A stretch of DNA of 5,672 nt from Desulfobacterales bacterium (GTDB taxonomy: Bacteria; Desulfobacterota; Desulfobacteria; Desulfobacterales; C00003060): assembly GCA_030668505.1 (NCBI GenBank), contig DAOUTV010000142.1:1-5672 (forward strand), read 5' to 3'. The notes beneath the pieces were generated by a model. The model did no database searches, was not told the DNA's origin, and worked only from the letters and a program-made list of their open reading frames with translations. Positions 1 through 5,617 of the stretch are shown in pieces; position 1 is the stretch's first letter, and the number at the start of each line of letters is the position of its first letter. The position numbers and the translations under genes were made by a program.

Positions 1-14
1 AACGGATAACTGAC

Positions 15-959
15 ATGAAAAAACATATTCTAGTAGGAATCGATGGGTCGCACGCGAGCATGGACGTGGTTAAATATCTTGTATTCATTTTGGGGAAAGG
101 AACGCGGGTGAAGATAGACCTGCTCTATATACTTCCTGACATCCCTGCTCTTTTTCTGGAACCAGGGGAAAGTATGGCCGAGATGTTGCAAATACAAGAC
201 TTCGCGGAAAAAGTGCATAAGGAAAATCGGAACAAAGCAGACTTCGTGCTGGAGGAGGCCACGGGGATCTTGACCGGGGCGGGCATTCACCCGGAAAATA
301 TCCGCACCCTGGTCAAGGAGCTCTCTGCCGGTGTAGCCCGAGATATCCTGGCACTGGAACAGGAAGGCACCTATGATGGGATAGTGCTGGGACGTCATGG
401 TACAAGCGCCATAGAAGAGTTCTTAATGGGAAATGTAACACACAAGGTGCTCCAGCACACCAAAGGGCCGATTCTGTGCATAATACATGGCAAGATAGAC
501 TCTCGAAGGCTTCTGGTACCAGTGGATAGTTCTCCGAATTCTAAACGTGTCCTAGACCATGTCGCATGGCTTCTCGCTGAGGCAGGTCCCATGGAGGTGA
601 CCATCTTGCATGCCGTTGCCCCACTGATTGTAGGGGATATGACCTTGATGTGGACAGGCCTGGCAGAGCTTGAATCCACCATTGAGCAGAGGGTAATAGA
701 TGATGCCGAAGAGTTGCTTTCTCAGGCTAAGACCTTTTTAATACAAAATAATGTCCCCGCGTTTGCCATAAAGACCCGTCTTGTAACAAAAGCATTAGGT
801 GTTGCCCGAACCATTATGAAGGAGGCCAGGGAGGGTGGCTACGGGTCCATCATGATCGGTCGTCGTGGGGTCTCACGCACAGAACGTTTCCTGTTTGGAA
901 GTGTCTCCAATAAGATCGTCCAGCAGGCAAGGGATATGGCGGTGTGGGTGGTTTCTTGA
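15..959 (+). CDS. Universal stress protein, two tandem UspA domains
   Basis: A 314-residue soluble protein made of two UspA domains in tandem, about residues 1-158 and 163-314. Each starts with a beta strand ending in the nucleotide-contacting Asp (ILVGIDGS, Asp10; LLVPVDSS, Asp171). Each carries a G-x2-G-x9-G ATP loop near its end: Gly126/Gly129/Gly139, and Gly282/Gly285/Gly295. The second loop is followed by Ser296 and fits the ATP-binding consensus. The first is followed by Asn140 instead of Ser/Thr, so the halves may differ in nucleotide binding. Family members are cytoplasmic stress or energy-state proteins; the client of this one cannot be read from sequence. No membrane segment or signal peptide is seen. 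The ATG is only 14 bases into the window, so the promoter is not visible and the upstream GGA is a weak ribosome site. The start is supported by the MKKHILVGID opening. The stop lies 11 bp before the inverted-repeat element. Confidence 0.93.
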   Translation: MKKHILVGIDGSHASMDVVKYLVFILGKGTRVKIDLLYILPDIPALFLEPGESMAEMLQIQDFAEKVHKENRNKADFVLEEATGILTGAGIHPENIRTLVKELSAGVARDILALEQEGTYDGIVLGRHGTSAIEEFLMGNVTHKVLQHTKGPILCIIHGKIDSRRLLVPVDSSPNSKRVLDHVAWLLAEAGPMEVTILHAVAPLIVGDMTLMWTGLAELESTIEQRVIDDAEELLSQAKTFLIQNNVPAFAIKTRLVTKALGVARTIMKEAREGGYGSIMIGRRGVSRTERFLFGSVSNKIVQQARDMAVWVVS

Positions 960-962
960 TCA

Positions 963-970
963 AAATTTGT
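963..970. repeat. Target-site duplication of copy 1, left half
   Basis: AAATTTGT directly abuts the left end of the element and recurs at 1124-1131 directly after its right end. The base before the left copy is an extra A. The duplication may therefore have been 9 bp originally, as at copy 2, with one A lost from the run on the right; this part is inference. Confidence 0.8.
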
Positions 971-1123
971 GGACCTGTGCGGTTAGTGGATTCGTCGTCT
1001 TATCAATACCATCTAAATCCCCCCTAACCCCCCTTTTTCAAAGGGGGGAACCACTTTTGGCTAAAAAGTCCCCCTTTATTAAAGGGGGATTTAGGGGGAT
1101 TTTTCAAGTAACCGCACAGGTCC
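971..1123 (+). mobile_element. Miniature inverted-repeat element (MITE-like), copy 1, intact
   Basis: A 153-bp non-coding element bounded by perfect 15-bp terminal inverted repeats: GGACCTGTGCGGTTA at 971-985 and its exact complement at 1109-1123. An 8-bp direct repeat AAATTTGT flanks it (963-970 and 1124-1131), the expected scar of transposase insertion. Inside, a 12-bp stem with one bulged C (1015-1027 with 1091-1102) encloses two 9-bp C/G-rich hairpins with 3-base loops (1028-1048 and 1069-1089), so one strand can fold into a cloverleaf. A near-identical copy lies inverted at 4462-4720. No transposase is encoded, so mobility would depend on an enzyme elsewhere that recognises the same ends; I cannot assign the IS family. 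Its position just after the stress-protein stop and 71 bp before the CBS-protein start means its hairpins could end or attenuate transcription, though no hairpin is followed by a proper T-run. Confidence 0.87.
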
Positions 1124-1131
1124 AAATTTGT
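1124..1131. repeat. Target-site duplication of copy 1, right half
   Basis: Second copy of AAATTTGT, immediately after the terminal GGTCC of the element, matching 963-970 exactly. Confidence 0.8.
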
Positions 1132-1194
1132 AGGTAAAGACTGAAAAATTACGCAATTGGGACCAACAAGTCAACACAAAGGGAGTAAGGCATT

Positions 1195-1890
1195 ATGTTA
1201 GTGCAGGGGTGGATGACGACTGATGTCATTACCATAGATGAGGACGCCTCCATTATGAAGGCGTCGATTATCATGAAGGAAAAAAAGGTCCGCTGCTTGC
1301 CTGTGGTCAACAAGAAGGACGAACTGGTTGGTATTGTCAGTGACAGGGATTTGAAAGACGCCGCACCATCGAAGGCAACCACGCTGGATGTGTACGAATT
1401 GAATTATCTTCTTTCTTCCATCAAGATTAAGGACCTGATGATTACAAATCTGGCATTTGTCAGGCCGGACGAGACAGTGGAATTTGCTGCGATTCTGATG
1501 CTTGAGAACAAGATATCATCGCTTCCGGTTATCAACGATAAGGGTAGACTGATCGGCATTATCACACAAACCGACATTTTCAAGGTCCTGATCAATATTG
1601 CCGGAGTCTATACCGGCGGCATTCAATTTGCCTTCAGCCTGGAGGATCGCTCGGGTTCGCTCCGTGAAGCAGCCGACACGATACGCTTCTATGGGGGGCG
1701 CATTGTAAGCATTCTATCCACACGCGAAACCGCAGAAGATGGACGTCGTAATGTTTACATGCGCAGCAGCGCCTTGCCGGAAAAGAAGCTCAGGGACCTG
1801 GTCAGAGCACTGGAAGAAAAATTCGTGGTCCTTTATACGTCCAAGGACTTGCTGGAAGAGGTGGAAAACCGAAGAGTGCGGATTCCGTAG
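1195..1890 (+). CDS. CBS-CBS-ACT domain regulatory protein (AcuB-like)
   Basis: A 231-residue cytoplasmic protein with two CBS motifs forming one Bateman module, followed by an ACT-like domain. CBS1 spans about residues 5-57 (LPVV, then GIVSDRDL at 46-53). CBS2 spans about 79-132 (LPVI, then GIITQTDIF). The ACT-like part is about 142-213 (GIQFAFSLEDRSGSLREAADTI, with a later conserved-looking GGRIVSI strand). Bateman modules usually bind adenine nucleotides and ACT domains bind small molecules such as amino acids, so a ligand sensor is likely; no catalytic domain is present. The same order occurs in Bacillus AcuB, but similarity of order alone does not prove an acetoin-related role, so no symbol is given. 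The ATG at 1195 is well chosen: AGGGAG at 1180-1185 lies 9 bases upstream. The gene stands alone, with the miniature element upstream and PBP1A converging from downstream. Confidence 0.9.
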   Translation: MLVQGWMTTDVITIDEDASIMKASIIMKEKKVRCLPVVNKKDELVGIVSDRDLKDAAPSKATTLDVYELNYLLSSIKIKDLMITNLAFVRPDETVEFAAILMLENKISSLPVINDKGRLIGIITQTDIFKVLINIAGVYTGGIQFAFSLEDRSGSLREAADTIRFYGGRIVSILSTRETAEDGRRNVYMRSSALPEKKLRDLVRALEEKFVVLYTSKDLLEEVENRRVRIP

Positions 1891-1900
1891 TTTAGCGCGT

Positions 1901-1993
1901 AGCTGATAGCTGATAGCTGATAGCTCAAAGGTGAACAGCCCTCCTTGTCGTTTCAGCTATGAGCTGTCAGCTATGAGCTTTGAGCTATCAGCT
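1901..1993. repeat. AGCT-rich tandem and inverted repeat between convergent genes
   Basis: The left side has three head-to-tail copies of AGCTGAT (1901-1921). The right side has two copies of TCAGCTATGAGCT (1953-1965, 1967-1979) plus a related TGAGCTATCAGCT (1981-1993). The arms AGCTGATAGCTCAAAG (1915-1930) and its exact complement (1978-1993) form a perfect 16-bp inverted repeat around a 47-base loop that can pair further in alternative registers. It fills the 107-bp gap between the CBS-protein stop and the PBP1A stop. It might act as a two-way transcript end, but neither side has a T-run, so a classical intrinsic terminator is not supported. It is more like a dispersed palindromic repeat. 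Confidence 0.75.
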
Positions 1994-1997
1994 CTTA

Positions 1998-4400
1998 TTA
2001 CATATCTGATTTAAAAAACTGGCTCGGTTCAGTGATAGAACCGGGTTTTTTCGTGTATTCGGTCGGAACAGTTCCTTCCTTGAAGCATTCAAAGACGGTC
2101 TCAGTTGATTCCGGGACTGCCAGGAGCCCGGTCTCTGCATCTATCTTGGCAAAGACCACACCATCCGGCACCTGGAAAACCCGCACTGGGTTGTCCTTGA
2201 GAGCTGCCTGCATAAACTCCAGCCAAATGGGACAGGCAGCCCGAGACCCCGTTTCGTTAATGCCGAGTGGTTTCTCTTCATCAAATCCTACCCAAGCCCC
2301 TGTGACGTAGATTGGGGTATATCCTATGAACCAGGCATCGTGGAGTTCGTTGGTTGTACCGGTTTTGCCTGCTGCAGGCCGACCAAGGGCCTTGATCCGC
2401 CAGCCGGTTCCGTGCTGAACCACTCCTTGGAGGAGATTGGTAATGATATACGCCGTGCTCTTCTCAATAACTTTTTCGCTTTCAGGCTGATTCTCTTCTA
2501 AAATATTCCCGTCCCTATCTACTATCTTAGTGATAAAACATGGTTTTACCCGATATCCTTGATTGTTAAAAATGGCATAAGCGCGTACCAACTCAAGTAG
2601 TGAGGTGCCTGATGAGCCGAGTGCAAGAGAAAGGTCCCTGGTGAGCTCGGACTGGATGCCCAGTTTTTGGGCATACTCTATCACATAACCTAAACCGATA
2701 TCCTTGAGAATCTTGATGGTAACTACGTTTCGGGACTTGGCCAGCGCAGTCCGGAAAAGAGTGGGGCCGTGAAACTTTTCTTCGTAGTTCCTTGGTTTCC
2801 ATATGAATTCGTTTTCCGTATCCTTATAAACGATAGGGGAATCTATGACAATGGTTGCAGGCGTATAGCCCTTATCGAGGGCAGCGGCGTAAATAATCGG
2901 TTTAAAGGCCGACCCGGGCTGACGCCGCGCTTGTATGGCGCGGTTAAATTGACTTACCTTGAAGTCCCGACCCCCGATCATAGCTTTTACGTAGCCGGTT
3001 TCAGCCTCCATGCAAAGGAGCCCCCCCTCCACAGTGGGTCTCTGTTCCAAAGCCAAGTCCCATTGCCCGGTCTCTTTCTGCTGAGCCTTAACCCTTGCCA
3101 GGATCACATCGCCCACCTTGAGAACATCGCTGACCTTATCCACCTTGACATCATAGTGGGGAACCTCTGGGTCGGGTTTCCTTGCCCATTTCATGTCCTC
3201 AAGAAGAAGGTCTCCTTGTTCGCCTCCGATACGAACCGTGGCCTTTTGCTCACCATCATTTACTGCAATTACTACCCCCTGGGTGATGCTTTCTTCTTCC
3301 AACGGGTGTTCCTCAAGGTTATCTTGGATTTCTTGAGAAAAGGCCTCGAACTGCTCCGGTTCCAAGTGTTTGAGTGGGCCCCGATATCCCTGCCTTTTGT
3401 CCAGCTCATGTAGCCCGTGGTTTATGGCCGCCTGGCCCGCCTTTTGCTGCTCGATGTTGACAGCCGTGTGTATTGTGAGCCCCTCCTTATAGAGGGCATC
3501 CCTGCCGTATTTTTCCTCCACATACTTCCGTACGTGTTCAGTGTAGTAGGGAACCTCCTCGATGTACCAGTTGCGTCTGGGCTTGATATCAAGCTGTGTA
3601 TCGATAGCCTCGGTTGCCTCTACGTTTGTAATTAATTCTTCATTGATCATCCGATTTAAGACATAGACCTGGCGCTGCTTCGCCTTTTGGGGATGCACAA
3701 AAGGAGAATAACGACTGGGCGCTTGCGGCAAGCCGGCCAGCATGGCGCATTCGGCTAGATTAAGATCGGCTACTGATTTGCCGAAATAGTTTTCGGCGGC
3801 AGCGTAAACACCATAAGCACCGTGTCCTAGGTATATCTGGTTGAGATAGAGCAACAGAATTTCGTCCTTGGTAAATGCCTTGTCTATGCGATAAGCGAGG
3901 ATCGCCTCTCGTACCTTACGGGCATAACTTTTTTCAGGTGATAGGAAGAAAGACTTGGCAACCTGCTGGGTTATAGTGCTACCCCCCTGAATGATGCTGC
4001 CTGCTTCGATGTTTTTTAAAAAAGCCCGGGCGATGCTGAGAAGGTCAACTCCTTCATGTTTGTAAAACCGAGCGTCTTCGGCTGCTACAAAGGCACTGAT
4101 AAGCATCTCCGGCATACCGGAAAGGGGAACTACGATCCTGCGTTCATTGAAGAACTCGGCAATCTTGCGCTTGTCATCCGAGTAGACAGTAGTGATAATA
4201 GGTGGGCGGTAATCCTCCAAAGAGGATATCTTGGGCAGATCTCTTGTAAAGTAAAAATAGACCCCTCCCAGAAAAAGTCCTGCCAGGAGGGACAAAACCA
4301 AGACGGTTCCGTAAAAAAAATACAGAAACCTTCCCAAGGTTCCCTTCATGCTCCTTCTGGTTCTTATCTCTTTGACCTGAGGTCGACTCCGATAACGCAT
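1998..4400 (-). CDS. mrcA: Penicillin-binding protein 1A, bifunctional glycosyltransferase/transpeptidase
   Basis: An 800-residue class A PBP that polymerises lipid II into glycan strands and cross-links their peptides on the outer face of the inner membrane. A basic cytoplasmic N-terminus precedes one membrane anchor (about 24-52). The GT51 domain (about 60-240) has EDARFYKHEG with catalytic Glu108, GGSTITQQ at 139-146, RKVREA with the second glutamate Glu165, and the EILLLYLNQIYLG helix. An acidic insert domain (about 320-455) resembles the outer docking/OB region of PBP1A. The transpeptidase has all three motifs: SAFK with nucleophile Ser497 and Lys500, SRN at 556-558, and KTGT at 679-682. 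Length and order are those of intact PBP1A. The first Met (4400) lacks a ribosome site. An internal Met18 (codon 4347-4349) follows AGAAGGAG with only one base between, too close to be ideal, so the start is uncertain by 17 residues. The gene ends in a double stop, TAATAA, and is convergent with the CBS gene. Confidence 0.96.
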   Translation of the reverse strand: MRYRSRPQVKEIRTRRSMKGTLGRFLYFFYGTVLVLSLLAGLFLGGVYFYFTRDLPKISSLEDYRPPIITTVYSDDKRKIAEFFNERRIVVPLSGMPEMLISAFVAAEDARFYKHEGVDLLSIARAFLKNIEAGSIIQGGSTITQQVAKSFFLSPEKSYARKVREAILAYRIDKAFTKDEILLLYLNQIYLGHGAYGVYAAAENYFGKSVADLNLAECAMLAGLPQAPSRYSPFVHPQKAKQRQVYVLNRMINEELITNVEATEAIDTQLDIKPRRNWYIEEVPYYTEHVRKYVEEKYGRDALYKEGLTIHTAVNIEQQKAGQAAINHGLHELDKRQGYRGPLKHLEPEQFEAFSQEIQDNLEEHPLEEESITQGVVIAVNDGEQKATVRIGGEQGDLLLEDMKWARKPDPEVPHYDVKVDKVSDVLKVGDVILARVKAQQKETGQWDLALEQRPTVEGGLLCMEAETGYVKAMIGGRDFKVSQFNRAIQARRQPGSAFKPIIYAAALDKGYTPATIVIDSPIVYKDTENEFIWKPRNYEEKFHGPTLFRTALAKSRNVVTIKILKDIGLGYVIEYAQKLGIQSELTRDLSLALGSSGTSLLELVRAYAIFNNQGYRVKPCFITKIVDRDGNILEENQPESEKVIEKSTAYIITNLLQGVVQHGTGWRIKALGRPAAGKTGTTNELHDAWFIGYTPIYVTGAWVGFDEEKPLGINETGSRAACPIWLEFMQAALKDNPVRVFQVPDGVVFAKIDAETGLLAVPESTETVFECFKEGTVPTEYTKKPGSITEPSQFFKSDM

Positions 4401-4409
4401 TATGATCTA

Positions 4410-4438
4410 TTTATAACAAAAAAGCGTTTCACAAGCAA
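4410..4438 (-). promoter_or_regulatory. Candidate promoter of the PBP1A gene
   Basis: On the minus strand a -35-like TTGCTT (4433-4438, three of six consensus bases) and a -10-like TATAAA (4410-4415, five of six) are separated by exactly 17 bases. Transcription would start near 4402-4404, only 2-4 bases before the ATG at 4400. That would give an almost leaderless mRNA and would explain the missing ribosome site, or else translation would start at Met18. The inverted miniature element begins 23 bp upstream of the -35 box. The call rests on consensus matching only. Confidence 0.4.
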
Positions 4439-4452
4439 GATCCATTGGCCTT

Positions 4453-4461
4453 CAACATTTT
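4453..4461. repeat. Target-site duplication of copy 2, left half
   Basis: CAACATTTT abuts the left end of copy 2 and recurs at 4721-4729 on the right. The match appears to run three bases further (GGA) only because the right flank happens to begin like the element end. Confidence 0.8.
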
Positions 4462-4720
4462 GGACCTGTGCGGTTACTTGAAAAATCCCCCTAAACCTGC
4501 CCGCCATTGCCGTGTAAGCCGGCAGCCGACTTCCCCATAGTAGCGTCAGCTACGACGGCTGAATTGTAGCCCCCCTGCGAGCGGGGCGTTGGCAGGCGGG
4601 TCCCCCTTTAATAAAGGGGGACTTTTTAGCCAAAAGTGGTTCCCCCCCTTTGAAAAAGGGGGGTTAGGGGGGATTTAGATGGTATTGATAAGACGACGAA
4701 TCCACTAACCGCACAGGTCC
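4462..4720 (-). mobile_element. Miniature inverted-repeat element, copy 2, inverted and interrupted
   Basis: A 259-bp copy of the 971-1123 element in reverse orientation. Both 15-bp terminal inverted repeats are intact and perfect (4462-4476 and 4706-4720). A 9-bp direct repeat CAACATTTT flanks it (4453-4461 and 4721-4729). Without the 105-bp insert at 4496-4600 it is 154 bp and matches copy 1 at every position except one extra G in the homopolymer of the first hairpin (seven G against six). This near identity suggests recent movement or gene conversion. It lies just upstream of the PBP1A promoter candidate and could influence it. No protein is encoded. Confidence 0.87.
4496..4600. mobile_element. 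105-bp structured sequence nested inside copy 2
   Basis: Comparison with intact copy 1 defines the insert exactly: it splits CCTAAA from TCCCCC, and no shift of the boundaries is possible. No target duplication is seen. Its ends are imperfect inverted repeats, CCTGCCCGCCA and TGGCAGGCGGG, pairing at 9 of 11 Watson-Crick positions plus one possible G-U. The interior holds a GTAGC/GCTAC hairpin with a GTCA loop (4540-4553), an enclosing CAGCCG/CGGCTG stem (4523-4528 with 4556-4561), and a GCCCC/GGGGC stem near the right end. It is more GC-rich than its surroundings. Small, hairpin-rich, non-coding and inserted without duplication, it resembles REP-type or IS200/IS605-dependent sequences, but that family assignment is inference. 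Confidence 0.7.
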
Positions 4721-4729
4721 CAACATTTT
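4721..4729. repeat. Target-site duplication of copy 2, right half
   Basis: Second copy of CAACATTTT, immediately after the terminal GGTCC of copy 2. It marks the boundary between the element and the upstream side of the PBP1A region. Confidence 0.8.
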
Positions 4730-4880
4730 GGATTCTTGATTTCGGATCTAGTGTCCAGAAAATGGTCACGGAGCATGGGAAATGGCTTGATGGCTACTCC
4801 ATACTTTTTGAACTAACTCATGAGACGCAACACTATCCAATCCTTAATAGTCGATGGTCGATCTTCAATCTGGAATAGAC

Positions 4881-4910
4881 TTGACATGGTCCAGAAATTT
4901 CGAGTAATTT
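4881..4910 (+). promoter_or_regulatory. Weak candidate promoter upstream of hisI
   Basis: A perfect -35 consensus TTGACA (4881-4886) is followed after 18 bases by TAATTT (4905-4910), which matches only three of six -10 positions. If used, it would start a leader of about 325 nt before hisI, running through the repeat at 5039-5171. The palindromic GGTCC/GGACC pair at 4888-4892 and 4911-4915 overlaps it and could be an operator or chance. Confidence 0.22.
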
Positions 4911-4915
4911 GGACC

Positions 4916-4946
4916 GGGTCTACTCAGGCGGAGGCCCTTTTGTTTT
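4916..4946 (+). terminator. Weak intrinsic-terminator-like hairpin
   Basis: GGGTC (4916-4920) can pair with GGCCC (4933-4937), including one G-U pair, across a 12-base loop. TTTTGTTTT (4938-4946) follows directly. The stem is short, and no upstream plus-strand gene is close enough to need it, so it may be an attenuator-like site or coincidence. Confidence 0.25.
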
Positions 4947-5038
4947 AAATACAAAATAATAAGGAGCTACGCTTCGTCCAAGACAGCGCTCGGAAGAGGT
5001 GGCCCCTTCGGGGCAGATACTATTCAAAAATTGAAGTT

Positions 5039-5171
5039 TAAAGTGCCTAAAGTGAACTAAAGTGCCTAAAGTTAAGGAATGCGCTTTCAGCGCAGCCTAT
5101 TTTTTAAGATTGACCACGCCAAAAGGCGTGCACATTAATTTTAGCTCACTTTAGGCACTTTAGCTCACTTT
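5039..5171. repeat. Cloverleaf-like palindromic repeat upstream of hisI
   Basis: The left arm has two direct copies of TAAAGTGCCTAAAGT (5039-5053 and 5058-5072). The right arm carries the complement: 5049-5072 pairs with 5148-5171 over 24 bp with one mismatch, including a perfect 16-bp core (5057-5072 with 5148-5163). Between the arms are two compact perfect hairpins: TGCGCT-TTC-AGCGCA (5080-5094) and CACGCC-AAAA-GGCGTG (5115-5130). The whole folds as a long stem crowned by two hairpins. No clear target duplication was found at its edges. It ends 70 bp before hisI and would lie in that gene's leader if transcription begins further upstream. Confidence 0.75.
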
Positions 5172-5241
5172 TAATTAATAGATACAAAAGCTTACATAAC
5201 ATAGACAATCTTTTATCGATGTTGCAGCTCTAAGCGCCTAT

Positions 5242-5616
5242 ATGATTGCCCTAGATTTTGAAAAATGCGGCGGCCTGATTCCTACTATTGTCCAGGATTT
5301 TGAAACCGGCGAGGTCCTGATGCTCGCCTTTATGAATGAAGATGCCTGGCGGGAAACTCTAAAGCAGGGCAGGGCCACATACTGGAGTCGGACACGCCAG
5401 GAACTCTGGGTCAAGGGTAAAACGTCCGGCCATGTCCAGTGGGTCAGGGAAATCTGGATTGACTGCGACGACGACACCGTACTCTTGAAGGTAGACCAGG
5501 TAGGCGAGGCCGCCTGTCATACGGGGTATAGAAGTTGTTTTTTTAGGAAGGTTGAGGGCGACTCAGTTAGAGTGGTCGGCGAGAGAATTTTTGATCCCAA
5601 GGAGGTTTACAAATAA
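5242..5616 (+). CDS. hisI: Phosphoribosyl-AMP cyclohydrolase
   Basis: A 124-residue monofunctional HisI, which opens the adenine ring of phosphoribosyl-AMP in step 3 of histidine synthesis in the cytoplasm. The family signature is complete. The metal-site cluster DCDDDT gives Asp74, Cys75, Asp76 and Asp78. It is followed by LLKVDQVGEAACHTGYRSCFFR with Cys92, His93 and Cys99. Upstream are VLMLAFMN, ATYWSRTRQELWVKGKTSG and the HVQWV segment typical of the fold. There is no fused HisE phosphohydrolase domain, and the length is normal for the single-domain form. The ATG at 5242 gives the usual N-terminus (GLIPTIVQD follows at 12-20), but no GGAG-like ribosome site precedes it. hisG follows after one base, so the two are surely cotranscribed. 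Confidence 0.96.
   Translation: MIALDFEKCGGLIPTIVQDFETGEVLMLAFMNEDAWRETLKQGRATYWSRTRQELWVKGKTSGHVQWVREIWIDCDDDTVLLKVDQVGEAACHTGYRSCFFRKVEGDSVRVVGERIFDPKEVYK
5599..5605 (+). promoter_or_regulatory. Ribosome binding site of hisG, inside the end of hisI
   Basis: AAGGAGG is a near-perfect anti-16S match within the last codons of hisI. It is 12 bases before GTG at 5618 and 15 before the adjacent in-frame GTG at 5621. The shorter spacing favours 5618, although both are longer than the usual 5-9 bases. Confidence 0.6.
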
Positions 5617-5617
5617 C

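Larger units (their letters stand above)
4730..5036. other. Intergenic stretch without a convincing gene
   Basis: No reading frame here looks like a conserved protein. The longest plus-strand frame worth noting runs from an ATG at 4762 to a TAG at 4876-4878 (38 codons), with no ribosome site and no recognisable motif. The stretch contains the promoter and terminator candidates at 4881-4946 and a short GCCCC-TTC-GGGGC hairpin at 5002-5014 without a following T-run. It might hold the distal leader of the his genes or a decayed sequence; neither can be decided from the bases alone. Confidence 0.5.

Noticed and set aside
1019..1098. Possible G-quadruplex in the G/C runs of the element
   Set aside because: Each strand has only three separated runs of five or six G within the element, and the runs are complementary to one another, so hairpins are the better explanation.
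865..1137. Plus-strand open frame of 90 codons running through the miniature element, with a peptide containing TPLFQRGE and SPFIKGGFRG
   Set aside because: It starts inside the stress-protein gene in another frame and reads across the terminal repeats and hairpins. The peptide is a translation of repeat DNA, of a kind I recall appearing as spurious proteins in databases, not a gene.
1901..1993. CRISPR-like array suggested by repeated AGCT-containing units
   Set aside because: Units are 7-13 bp, adjacent or 1-2 bases apart, with no unique spacers and no cas genes nearby.
2769..3413. Long plus-strand open frame opposite PBP1A (214 codons), and a 69-codon minus-strand frame at 2593-2802
   Set aside because: Both lie within the PBP1A coding region in other frames, and PBP1A carries all family motifs across that span. 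The translations show no family features.
4762..4878. 38-codon plus-strand frame upstream of hisI
   Set aside because: No ribosome site, no recognisable motif, no histidine run that would suggest a his leader peptide, and a length expected by chance.
4888..4915. GGTCC and GGACC pair facing outward, resembling the last five bases of the miniature element ends
   Set aside because: The match stops after five bases at each side, with no further terminal-repeat sequence and no duplication, so it is not a third element copy or a scar that can be supported.
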